NCBI RefSeq assembly: GCF_943181405.1
Contig: NZ_CALPBY010000005.1
Location: 62,001 to 126,000 of the forward strand
Direction of reading: 5' to 3'
Source of the DNA: Cellulosimicrobium sp. Marseille-Q4280
Lineage (GTDB): Bacteria; Actinomycetota; Actinomycetes; Actinomycetales; Cellulomonadaceae
DNA length: 64,000 nt
Shown: positions 32,646 to 41,708 of the stretch, piece by piece
Position numbering within the stretch: position 1 is the first letter of the stretch
How the letters are laid out: each line of letters starts with the position of its first letter
Program-made: the position numbers and the translations under genes
Notes under the pieces: generated by a model
Database searches by the model: none
What the model was told of the DNA's origin: nothing
Seen by the model: the letters and a program-made list of their open reading frames with translations, nothing else

Positions 32646-33202
32646 CGTCGTACTCCCATGCTCTGCGCAGCGACGCTGCTCTTCTGGCCGCTGCTGGTCT
32701 GGATGCTCCTGGTCCGGTGCACGGAGGTGCGACCGGCGCCGCCGCCGGTCCGGCCCGTCCCCCGCGGCTCCTCGCGCGGGACCTGCCGCACCACGAACAG
32801 CGCGGCCGCGGCGAGGAAGAAGAACGCGACGGGGTAGAGGATCAGCTGGCTCCCGACGAGGCACACGAGGCCCGCGACGAGGAACAGCACCCCGGCGGCC
32901 CGTCCCCGGGGCCGGGACCGCGCGAGGACGATGCCCGGGACCGCGGTCGCGAGGACCGCGACGAGCGTGAAGCCGAACCAGGCGGCGAGCGTCCGGGCGG
33001 CCTCGTAGGCGTCGGCCTCGGCGACGGCGATCCCCGCGTCCGTCATCGCGGGGTGCACGTCCCGGAGGAAGGCCTGCTCGTCCACGCCGTTCACGACCCC
33101 GGCGAACCCGCCGAGGAACAGCAGGCTGAGGGCGAGGCCCAGCCCGGCGAGCACGATCTCCCAGGTCCGGCGCACCGCTACCCGCTCAGTCGACGTACGC
33201 AC
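32642..33202 (-). CDS. Small membrane protein of unknown function
   Basis: A 186-residue protein with about four hydrophobic segments (near residues 15-35, 70-92, 100-120 and 123-140) and a Gly/Arg/Ser-rich polar tail of 45 residues. The layout resembles DUF4064-like four-helix membrane proteins, but I am not certain of the family. GTG at 33202 has GAGGA eight bases upstream and overlaps the end of the polygalacturonase gene by 17 bases; its stop overlaps the permease start. Fully embedded in the importer operon, so a role in uptake or membrane adaptation is possible. Confidence 0.7.
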   Translation of the reverse strand: MRTSTERVAVRRTWEIVLAGLGLALSLLFLGGFAGVVNGVDEQAFLRDVHPAMTDAGIAVAEADAYEAARTLAAWFGFTLVAVLATAVPGIVLARSRPRGRAAGVLFLVAGLVCLVGSQLILYPVAFFFLAAAALFVVRQVPREEPRGTGRTGGGAGRTSVHRTRSIQTSSGQKSSVAAQSMGVRR

Positions 33203-34487
33203 CGTTGATCCTCACGTCGCGGTACCGCACGTCGTCGCCGGGTTCGGTGGTGACGCCGGGGCCCTCGCACCCGTCGACGCGGACTCCCGAGAGCGCGAGG
33301 CCCGCGGCGAACGCGACGACCAGTCCGGCCCGCGCGACGTCGTCCACGTCCGCCGCCATCGCCGGGGCACCCGGGACCGCGTCGGGGGCGAACGAGATCG
33401 CGACGTCCTCGAGCGTGACGTCGGCGACCGGCTGCTCGGGCAGACCACGCACGTACGCGGCCGCGGCGTGCACGTTGCGCGCCGTGACGTGCGCGAGGTG
33501 GATGCGGCGGAAGAGCGGCGTCGTGGCGTCGACGGGCTGCGGCGACCGGTCGGCGACCACGGGGTCCTTGCCGCCGGGACCGCAGAAGTAGGCGGTGTTG
33601 AGGACGAACGGGCACAGGACGCCGTCCATGACGACGTTCGACACCCGGACGTCCTCGACGACTCCCCCACGGCCGCGCCGCGACTTGACGCGGATGCCGC
33701 GGTCGGTGCCCTGGAAGACGCAGCCGGTGATGACGACGTTGCGCACGCCGCCGCTCATCTCGGAGCCGATGACGACGCCGCCGTGCCCGTGCACCATCGT
33801 GCAGCCGGTGATCGTGATGTTCTCGCACGGGACGCGCTCGGCCGTGGCCTCCGTGCCCGCCTTGATCGCGATGCAGTCGTCGCCGACGTCGATGTGGCAG
33901 TCGCTGATCCGCACGTTGCGGCACGACTCGGGGTCGATGCCGTCGGTGTTCGGCGAGTCCGCGGGGTTGAGGATCCGGACGTTCGAGATCGTCACGTCCT
34001 CGCACAGCAGCGGGTGCACGGTCCAGCTCGGGGAGTCGCGCAGCGTCACGTCGCGGATCGTCACGCGCCGGCACTCGTGCAGCCCCACGAGCGTGGGACG
34101 CGGGTGGGCGAGGGAGGCACGGTCGCGGCGGAAGGCGTCCCACCACGGCCGCCCCCCGCCGTCGACCGTGCCGAACCCGGTGATCGCGACGTCCGTCTCG
34201 CCGTGCGCGTAGAGGCACGGCGAGTAGATGCGCGCGGGCGCACCCTCCCACCGGGCGTCGACGACCGGGTAGAGGTCCCGGTCGTCGACGAACGCGAGCA
34301 CCGACCCCGACTCGAGGTGGAGCTCGACGTGCGAGCGCAGCCGCAGCGCGCCCGTCTGCCAGCGACCGGCGGGGACGACCACCCTCCCGCCCCCGGCCGA
34401 CGCCGCGGCGTCGATCGCGGACTGGATCGCCTCGGTCACGAGGGTTCCCGGCTCGGCGCCGAGGTCTCGGATGTCGTGCGTGGACAA
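33186..34487 (-). CDS. Glycoside hydrolase family 28 polygalacturonase
   Basis: A 433-residue right-handed beta-helix enzyme that hydrolyses galacturonan or rhamnogalacturonan oligomers. GH28 motifs are visible in order: N-T-D-G-I-D (about 157-162), G-D-D-C-I-A-I-K-A-G (about 180-189, the catalytic Asp pair), G-H-G-G-V-V-I-G-S-E (about 209-218, catalytic His), and R-V-K-S-R (about 246-250). No signal peptide, so it probably acts on imported oligomers. TTG at 34487 is chosen because AGGAG lies six bases upstream; a GTG at 34529 would start inside the perfect palindrome at 34521-34542. It is preceded by the binding-protein gene. Confidence 0.9.
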   Translation of the reverse strand: MSTHDIRDLGAEPGTLVTEAIQSAIDAAASAGGGRVVVPAGRWQTGALRLRSHVELHLESGSVLAFVDDRDLYPVVDARWEGAPARIYSPCLYAHGETDVAITGFGTVDGGGRPWWDAFRRDRASLAHPRPTLVGLHECRRVTIRDVTLRDSPSWTVHPLLCEDVTISNVRILNPADSPNTDGIDPESCRNVRISDCHIDVGDDCIAIKAGTEATAERVPCENITITGCTMVHGHGGVVIGSEMSGGVRNVVITGCVFQGTDRGIRVKSRRGRGGVVEDVRVSNVVMDGVLCPFVLNTAYFCGPGGKDPVVADRSPQPVDATTPLFRRIHLAHVTARNVHAAAAYVRGLPEQPVADVTLEDVAISFAPDAVPGAPAMAADVDDVARAGLVVAFAAGLALSGVRVDGCEGPGVTTEPGDDVRYRDVRINGAYVD

Positions 34488-34520
34488 CGTGGTCTCCTGT
34501 CGGTGCTGGTGCTGTCGCCG

Positions 34521-34542
34521 GGAGGGCACCGCGGTGCCCTCC
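34521..34542. other. 22-bp perfect palindrome between binding-protein and GH28 genes
   Basis: A perfect 22-bp palindrome with half-site GGAGGGCACCG lies in the 89-base gap inside the operon. As RNA it gives a stable hairpin with very short loop. Such intercistronic hairpins after solute-binding-protein genes usually protect the upstream transcript or partly terminate, giving more binding protein than downstream products. No T-run follows. Confidence 0.7.
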
Positions 34543-34576
34543 CGGCGATGTCGTGCGAGGCTGGGTCAGCCGTGCG

Positions 34577-36088
34577 TCAGCCCTGGGTCTCGGCGTACGC
34601 GGCGGTGAGCTCCTCGATCACCGCGTCGACGCCCTGGCCGCGTAGGCCCTCGACGACGTCCTCGAAGCCCGCCATGTCGATCTGGCCGGTGATGTACTGG
34701 TTGTAGGCGTCCATGACCTGCTGGTCGATGAGCGACCACTGCGCGTTGTACGTCTCGGACGTCAGGGCCTGCGCCGGGTTGGCGACCATGAACTCGTCGT
34801 TCTCCTTCATGAGCTCGTTGGCGAGGTTCGTGTAGGGGTTCGAGGACTTGAACGCCTTGACGACCTCGGACGGGCGCGACGAGCCGAACGGCTGCACCTC
34901 CTGCTCCCACACGGCCTCGTCGAGGATCGTGACCACACCGTCGGCGTCGAGCTCGTAGTGCGTGCCCTCGATGCCGTTGGTCATGAGGTCGAACGCCTCC
35001 TCGTCCATGAGGTCGTTGATGAAGCCGAGGACGACCTTGAGGTCCGCCTCCGTCTCGACGCTCGACTTCGGGATCGCGAGCCAGCCGCCCATGCCGCCGT
35101 TGGTGTCGGTGAGGATGCGGCGCGGGACGTCCTCGAACGTCATGTCGTTGATCAGCGCCCACTCCTGCGGCGTGCTCGGGTCGGCGGCGCGAGCGGCCTC
35201 CTGGAAGTTCTTCGCCTCGAACAGGCCGCTGACGACGATGCCGCCCTTGCCCTGGGCGATGCCGTCCTTCTGGACCTGCTTCTGCACGGTGACGAACTCC
35301 TGGTTCACCCACCCGTTCTCGTAGACGCCGCGGTACCACTCCATGGCGTCCTTGAACTCGTCCGTGGTGAAGCTGGGGACGACCTCGTCGTCCTCGGTGA
35401 CCGAGAAGTACTGCCCGGCGCCGAAGTAGCCCGCGAGCGAGCGGAACCCGACCGCGTAGGACTCCTCGCGGTCGTAGAAGCCGACCGTGTCGGCGACGCC
35501 GTTGCCGTCGGGGTCGTTCTCGGTGAACGCCTTCGCGACCTCGGTGAGGTCCTCGATCGTGTGCGGGACCTCGAGGCCGAGGTTGTCGAGCCAGTCCTGG
35601 CGCACGAGGACGCCGTAGCGCGCCTGCGGCTTCTGGTACGGGACGCCGTAGAGCCCGCCGTCGACCCGGGCGACGTCGATCGTCGTCTCGGGGATCTCGG
35701 CGAGGTTCGGGAACTCCGCGAGGTACTCCTCGACCTCCCAGAACTGTCCTTGCGACATCGCCTGGCGGACGGTCGTGTTGTTGATGCTCGTGAGCGAGAC
35801 GACGTCGGCGAGCGAGTCGGAGGCGAGCGCCGCGTTGATCTTCTCGTCGCGCGAGGCGTCGGGGACCCACTGGAACTCGATCGACAGCCCCGTGTGCTCC
35901 TCGAGGGCGGCCTCGACGACGCCGTCCGTCTCCGGGGTGGTCGCCGTGTGCAGCATCGTCATCCACGAGATGCTGTCCTTGGTGCTCGCCTCGGCGTCCT
36001 GCTCGGCCTCGCCGTCGCCGCACGCCGTGAGCGCGAGCGCGATCACCGCGGACGCCGCCATGGTGGCTCCGAACCTGGTCTTCCTCAT
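34577..36088 (-). CDS. LplA-like carbohydrate ABC substrate-binding lipoprotein
   Basis: A 503-residue extracellular solute-binding protein (family 1). Lipoprotein signal: hydrophobic stretch about 9-21 with L-T-A-C at 20-23, so Cys23 is lipidated. The mature part has D-G-L-Y-G-V-P-Y-Q-K near residue 140 and a calcium-binding-like D-P-D-G-N-G-V-A-D loop (about 192-200) typical of the large LplA/YtcQ class that binds oligosaccharides. ATG at 36088 overlaps the YesL stop and has AGGAAG upstream. Works with the LplB and LplC permeases of this operon, probably on pectin-derived oligomers given GH28. Confidence 0.92.
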   Translation of the reverse strand: MRKTRFGATMAASAVIALALTACGDGEAEQDAEASTKDSISWMTMLHTATTPETDGVVEAALEEHTGLSIEFQWVPDASRDEKINAALASDSLADVVSLTSINNTTVRQAMSQGQFWEVEEYLAEFPNLAEIPETTIDVARVDGGLYGVPYQKPQARYGVLVRQDWLDNLGLEVPHTIEDLTEVAKAFTENDPDGNGVADTVGFYDREESYAVGFRSLAGYFGAGQYFSVTEDDEVVPSFTTDEFKDAMEWYRGVYENGWVNQEFVTVQKQVQKDGIAQGKGGIVVSGLFEAKNFQEAARAADPSTPQEWALINDMTFEDVPRRILTDTNGGMGGWLAIPKSSVETEADLKVVLGFINDLMDEEAFDLMTNGIEGTHYELDADGVVTILDEAVWEQEVQPFGSSRPSEVVKAFKSSNPYTNLANELMKENDEFMVANPAQALTSETYNAQWSLIDQQVMDAYNQYITGQIDMAGFEDVVEGLRGQGVDAVIEELTAAYAETQG

Positions 36089-36825
36089 GCTGGGTCTTCC
36101 TCTCGTGACAGGCGACGAACCACGCGCGCCCTTGCTGCTGTGGTGATGAGGTCGCCGGAGGCGCTGACGCCTGCCGGCACGGCACCTGGCTCCGGCGCCA
36201 GGTGCGTGGTGCGTGCGACGGGGGTCTCCCCGTCGAGGTCCCGGTAGACGACCCGGGTGACGAACCCGACCACGGCGGCCGGGAGAGCTGCCCCCAGCAG
36301 CCCGAGGACCGGGAGGGCGTACTGGGACAGGAGGTACCCCGCCCCGAGCACCGCGGTGCCGCCGAGGACGGTCCAGTGCAGCGAGCCGAAGCCGAGCATC
36401 AGCGACGCCGCGACCGTCTCGCGCAGCGTGCGCAGGTCCAGCGCCGCCATGACCGAGAACACGTAGAAGAGCGAGACGGCGTAGACGACGAGGGCGACGA
36501 CGTTGAGCATCTGGACGTACCAGCTCGTGCCCCCGAAGACGTTCGTGAGGATCACGGCGCCGGCGGCGAGGTAGATCCAGCTCACGACCACCGAGCGCCC
36601 GTACTGCTCGCGCACGGCGGCGAAGAACGTGCGCGTGAGGGGCGGTTCCTCGCCGAGGCGGAACCACCGGTCCACGTACCGGGCGAGGGCGTAGGACGCG
36701 GGCCCGACGCCGAGCACCCCCAGGCCGAGCACCGTGGTGACGAGCCAGAGAAGGTTCAGGTAGACGAGCTTGTAGGCGCCCGTCAGGACCGTGTTGACGC
36801 GGACGAAGCCCTCGAAGGAGAACAC
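36085..36825 (-). CDS. YesL-family (DUF624) membrane protein
   Basis: A 246-residue integral membrane protein with five or six hydrophobic segments and the DUF624 opening N-L-L-W-L-V-T-T-V-L-G-L-G-V-L-G-V-G-P-A (family pattern N-L-x-W-x-x-x-x-L-x-G-x-x-x-x-G-x-x-P-A). YesL proteins are commonly encoded with LplABC-type oligosaccharide importers, for example in rhamnogalacturonan loci of Bacillus, but their role is not established. The C-terminal 40 residues are polar. Stop overlaps the binding-protein start. Confidence 0.88.
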   Translation of the reverse strand: MFSFEGFVRVNTVLTGAYKLVYLNLLWLVTTVLGLGVLGVGPASYALARYVDRWFRLGEEPPLTRTFFAAVREQYGRSVVVSWIYLAAGAVILTNVFGGTSWYVQMLNVVALVVYAVSLFYVFSVMAALDLRTLRETVAASLMLGFGSLHWTVLGGTAVLGAGYLLSQYALPVLGLLGAALPAAVVGFVTRVVYRDLDGETPVARTTHLAPEPGAVPAGVSASGDLITTAARARVVRRLSREEDPA

Positions 36826-36856
36826 GGCGGTGCCGTTCCACCGACGGCCGGGGCCG

Positions 36857-37837
36857 TCAGTAGACCCCTTCTTCGCCGAGGCGCTTCGCGAGCTTGTTGG
36901 CGGCCACCACGAGCAGGAGCCCCACGAGGCCCTTGAACAGGCCGACCGCCGTCGCGTAGCTGAACTGCCCGTTGACGATGCCCGTCGTGTACACGTAGGT
37001 GTCGAAGATGTCGGCGACCTCGCGGTTGAGCGAGTTCATCACGAGGAACATGTGCTCGAAGCCGAGCTCCATGATGTCGCCGATGCTCAGGATGAGCATG
37101 ACGATGATCGTGGGCCGGATCGCGGGCAGCGTGATGTGCCAGGTCTGGCGCAGCCGACCGGCCCCGTCGAGCTCGGACGCCTCGTAGAGCTGCTCGTCCA
37201 CCGCGGTGATGGCCGCGAGGTAGACGATCGTGCCCCACCCCGCGCCGCGCCAGATCTCCTGGAACACGTACAGCGGGCGCAGCCAGTCCGGGTCGGTGAG
37301 GAACGGCACCGGCTCGAAGCCCATCGAGACGATGACGTTGTTGATGCTGCCGCCGTCGATCGTGAGCATGACGTAGAAGATCGAGACGATGATGACCCAC
37401 GACATGAAGTGGGGCAGGTAGACGATCGTCTGCACGCTCTTCTTGAGGAACGTGGTGCGCACCTCGTTGAGCAGCAGCGCGAGCACGATCGGCATGGGGA
37501 ACGCGAACAGCAGGAGCAGCCCGGAGATCACGAGCGTGTTGCGCAGCAGGACGAAGAACGTGTCCTCCGTGAAGAGGCGCACGAAGTGCTCGAACCCGAC
37601 CCACTCGCTCCCCGTGAACCCGAGGAACGGCTGGTAGTTCTGGAAGGCGATTACCAGGCCGCCCATGGGGACGTACTTGAACACCAGGAAGTACAGGACC
37701 CCGGGAAGGATCATCAGGTACAGCGCCCGGTGCTTCCAGAAGCCGCCGCCCGGGTGCTTGCGCTGCGTCACCGCGGGGGGAAGCGTGTCCGTCCGCTCGG
37801 CACGCCCCCGCGGGCGCACGGGGGTCGCGACGCTCAC
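36857..37837 (-). CDS. Carbohydrate ABC transporter permease, LplB type
   Basis: A 326-residue permease with six hydrophobic helices after a polar N-terminus. The EAA loop reads Y-E-A-S-E-L-D-G-A-G (about 219-228). The opening segment Y-L-M-I-L-P-G-V-L-Y-F-L-V-F-K-Y-V-P-M-G is characteristic of LplB. First gene of the leftward operon LplB-YesL-LplA-GH28-membrane protein-LplC. A GGTAACCGGTTTCC operator lies 149 bases upstream. Confidence 0.93.
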   Translation of the reverse strand: MSVATPVRPRGRAERTDTLPPAVTQRKHPGGGFWKHRALYLMILPGVLYFLVFKYVPMGGLVIAFQNYQPFLGFTGSEWVGFEHFVRLFTEDTFFVLLRNTLVISGLLLLFAFPMPIVLALLLNEVRTTFLKKSVQTIVYLPHFMSWVIIVSIFYVMLTIDGGSINNVIVSMGFEPVPFLTDPDWLRPLYVFQEIWRGAGWGTIVYLAAITAVDEQLYEASELDGAGRLRQTWHITLPAIRPTIIVMLILSIGDIMELGFEHMFLVMNSLNREVADIFDTYVYTTGIVNGQFSYATAVGLFKGLVGLLLVVAANKLAKRLGEEGVY

Positions 37838-37985
37838 GCGAGCTCCCCCCGTCGCGGGTCGCGGGCGGTCGCCGACAGGCGGTGAGCGCGGGGCTCACCG
37901 ACCGTCGTCACCATCGTCGTCGCCGGCATCGGCATCCTCATCTCTTCCTCGAGCGTGGTGCCCGGCAGCCGCGACATCCTCGGCG

Positions 37986-37999
37986 GGTAACCGGTTTCC
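37986..37999. promoter_or_regulatory. Shared LacI-like operator, pectin importer operon
   Basis: GGTAACCGGTTTCC, nearly palindromic with central CCGG, lies in the 246-base gap upstream of the LplB-type permease operon. Related sites are at 30303, 38838 and 38970. Confidence 0.72.
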
Positions 38000-38083
38000 C
38001 GCACGCAAGTTAGCAGCCCCGGGCGCCAGCACCAAACGGCGTCCGCGGGCGAGGGGGACGCGCCGACGACGCGCCGACGGAGG

Positions 38084-38815
38084 TCAGGCGTTCGGGTCCG
38101 CGTCCGCCCAGGTGAGCCGCGAGGCGGGTACGTCCTCGTCGAGCCGCCCGACGTCGTCGGGCCCCAGCACGCCCACCTCGACGAGCCCGGACGCGACGAG
38201 GCGCGCGACGGCGGCGGCCCCGAGCGGGCTCAAGTGGGTGTCGTCGCGCCGCCCGTCGGGCGTGTGGAGGAAGTACCGGCGCGTCTCGTCCGGGCCGAGC
38301 TGTTGCCACAGCGCGAGGGAGCCCGCCTGCACGTCGACCAGCGGGACGCCCTCCCGGCGCGCGAGCTCCCGCATCGCCGCGGGGTACTCCCCGTGGGTCG
38401 CGACCGCTCGGCCCGCGGCGTCGAACGAGCGCCGCTCGACGGACGTCGCCAGCACCGGGTGCGCCCCGTGGCGTCGCGCTACCTCGAGATGGGCCCTCAG
38501 CGACTCCTGGTACGTGGTCCAGGGCTCGGTGTAACGCACCGGGTCCTCGGCCTTCGCGTCGTTGTGCCCGAACTGGACGAGGAGCAGGTCGCCCTCGCGC
38601 AGCGCCGCGTCGACCAGGTCGAGGTGGCCGAGGCTGATGAAGGACGCGCTGCTGCGACCGTTGCGCGCGTGGTTCACGACCTCGAGCCCGGGGACGTAGA
38701 ACGGCAGAGCCATTCCCCAGCCCGTCTCCGGTGCGGCAGCCACGCCCTTCGGCGCGGCGGTCGAGTCACCGGCGATGTGGAGGGCGCGTGCCCGGTCGTC
38801 CCTGGTGGTGCGCAT
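38084..38815 (-). CDS. SGNH/GDSL hydrolase, rhamnogalacturonan acetylesterase-like
   Basis: A 243-residue esterase of the SGNH fold. Block I is G-D-S-T with catalytic Ser18, block II Gly is in R-N-G-R-S-S, block III is G-H-N-D (Asn85), and block V is D-D-T-H-L-S with Asp192 and His194. G-D-S-T and the D-T-H-L spacing match rhamnogalacturonan acetylesterases (RhgT/YesT). No signal peptide, so it should deacetylate imported oligomers. ATG at 38815 is chosen by length and block I position; the frame is open upstream across the operator but not plausibly coding. A shared-type operator lies 23 bases upstream. Confidence 0.88.
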   Translation of the reverse strand: MRTTRDDRARALHIAGDSTAAPKGVAAAPETGWGMALPFYVPGLEVVNHARNGRSSASFISLGHLDLVDAALREGDLLLVQFGHNDAKAEDPVRYTEPWTTYQESLRAHLEVARRHGAHPVLATSVERRSFDAAGRAVATHGEYPAAMRELARREGVPLVDVQAGSLALWQQLGPDETRRYFLHTPDGRRDDTHLSPLGAAAVARLVASGLVEVGVLGPDDVGRLDEDVPASRLTWADADPNA

Positions 38816-38837
38816 GGTGCCGATCGTCCTCTCGATG

Positions 38838-38851
38838 GGTAAGCGGTTGCC
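38838..38851. promoter_or_regulatory. Shared LacI-like operator, esterase promoter
   Basis: GGTAAGCGGTTGCC lies 23 bases upstream of the SGNH esterase start. It matches the 37986 operator at most positions (GGTAA-CGGTT-CC). Confidence 0.65.
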
Positions 38852-38969
38852 GGAGCCTAGACCATCCACCGTGCCGCCTGTCGGGATCCGCCGGTGCGCG
38901 GCCTGGCAACCTCCGGAACAGCTATACCCCCACGAACCGGACGGGCACCGCTCGCCGATAAAACGGTAT

Positions 38970-38983
38970 CGATAACGGTTGCC
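38970..38983. promoter_or_regulatory. Shared LacI-like operator, xylanase promoter
   Basis: CGATAACGGTTGCC lies about 90 bases upstream of the xylanase start and shares TAACGGTTGCC with the consensus of the 37986 and 38838 sites. The 258-base gap between the divergent esterase and xylanase genes thus has one operator per gene. Confidence 0.55.
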
Positions 38984-39004
38984 ACGAGAACAGGATGTGA
39001 CTAG

Positions 39005-40678
<1,674 letters not shown>

Positions 40679-40764
40679 CCCTCACGCCGCCGGGGCGGCG
40701 GGCCCCCACAGGGCCCCCGCCTCGGCGGTCTCGGTCCGACGGTCCTGCCGCTGGACGAACGAGG

Positions 40765-41520
40765 TCACAGCCCCGTCTCGCGGTAGAACCCCTCGATGTG
40801 CTCCGCCACGAGGCGCTCGGCGAGCGCGCCGTCGCCGGCGGCCACCGCGTCGAGCACCGCGCGGTGCTCGACCCGCAGGCGCTCGGCCGTCCGCTCCCAC
40901 GACGCCAGCCCGGCGCTGCCCGCGGCGACGTAGGACTCGATCGCACCCCGCAGCCCGGTCATGACCGCCTCGACGAGCACGTTGCCCGCAAGACGCACGA
41001 GGACGAGGTGGAACGACGCGTCGAGCTCGCGGAACGCGCCGGCCGAGAGGTCCGGGGAGTCCATGCGGTCGAGCAGCGCACGCGCCTCGGCGAGCGCTTC
41101 CGCCCGGGCCTCCGTGACCTCCGCGCCCCCCGCCACCCCCGTGGCGTCCGTCGCGTCAGCGGCGGGCGACGGCACCGAGCGCCCGGCTGCCTCGCGCACC
41201 GCCCAGGTCTCCAGCAGCACGCGGGTCTCGACGACGTCGCGCACCGCGAGCGTGCCGGACGCGACGTGGAGCCGCACCGCGGCCCCGAGCCCGGCGGCCG
41301 GCCGGTCGACGACGGTCGCCCCGGCGTCGGGCCCCGAGCCGACCGCCGTGCGGACGATGCCCATCGCCTCGAGCACGCGGATCGCCTCGCGGACCGACGA
41401 CCGCGAGACGCCGAGCTCGTCGGCGAGCGCCCGCTCGGCGGGGAGCCGCTCGCCGAGGGCCCAGCGCCCGCCGGCGAGGTCGGCCTCGATGCTCGCGAGG
41501 ACGCGTTCGTGGGTGCGCAC
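40765..41520 (-). CDS. FadR-type GntR regulator, probable L-lactate-responsive repressor
   Basis: A 251-residue GntR-family regulator. Winged helix at about 5-70 (L-P-A-E-R-A-L-A-D-E-L-G-V-S-R-S-S-V-R-E-A-I-R-V-L-E), then an all-helical FCD ligand domain with metal-binding-type residues (D-A-S-F-H; E-H-R-A-V-L-D-A; E-H-I). An Ala/Thr-rich insertion sits at about 130-150. GTG at 41520 is chosen because the winged helix starts right after it; no good ribosome site is seen, so a leaderless transcript is possible. Divergent from lutABC with two 15-bp FadR-type operators between, so it is likely LldR/LutR. Confidence 0.85.
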   Translation of the reverse strand: MRTHERVLASIEADLAGGRWALGERLPAERALADELGVSRSSVREAIRVLEAMGIVRTAVGSGPDAGATVVDRPAAGLGAAVRLHVASGTLAVRDVVETRVLLETWAVREAAGRSVPSPAADATDATGVAGGAEVTEARAEALAEARALLDRMDSPDLSAGAFRELDASFHLVLVRLAGNVLVEAVMTGLRGAIESYVAAGSAGLASWERTAERLRVEHRAVLDAVAAGDGALAERLVAEHIEGFYRETGL

Positions 41521-41557
41521 AGGGTCAGCGTAGGCGCTCGGGCGCACCCGGGCTGGC

Positions 41558-41572
41558 TGTGGTCGGACCACA
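41558..41572. promoter_or_regulatory. FadR/LldR-type operator 1
   Basis: TGTGGTCGGACCACA, a 15-bp dyad with a single central base, containing the TGGTC-N-GACCA form typical of FadR-type GntR regulators. Between the regulator gene and lutA. Confidence 0.85.
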
Positions 41573-41590
41573 TGGTCTACGGTGGCGCGG

Positions 41591-41605
41591 TGTGGTCCGA
41601 CCACA
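41591..41605. promoter_or_regulatory. FadR/LldR-type operator 2
   Basis: TGTGGTCCGACCACA, the exact reverse complement of operator 1, centred 33 bp away (about three helical turns), so two regulator dimers could lie on the same face of the DNA. Confidence 0.85.
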
Positions 41606-41708
41606 CGTCCCGTCACGGCCCTCAGCGGGTCCTCGTCGGCTCGTTCCTCGCGCGCCCCGGGTGCCGGGAGACGAGACTGGACCGAACCGCCTCTCCCCCG
41701 GAGCACCG

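Noticed and set aside
34487-34529. GTG at 34529 as the GH28 start
   Set aside because: It lies inside the perfect palindrome and lacks a ribosome site, whereas TTG at 34487 has AGGAG at the right distance.
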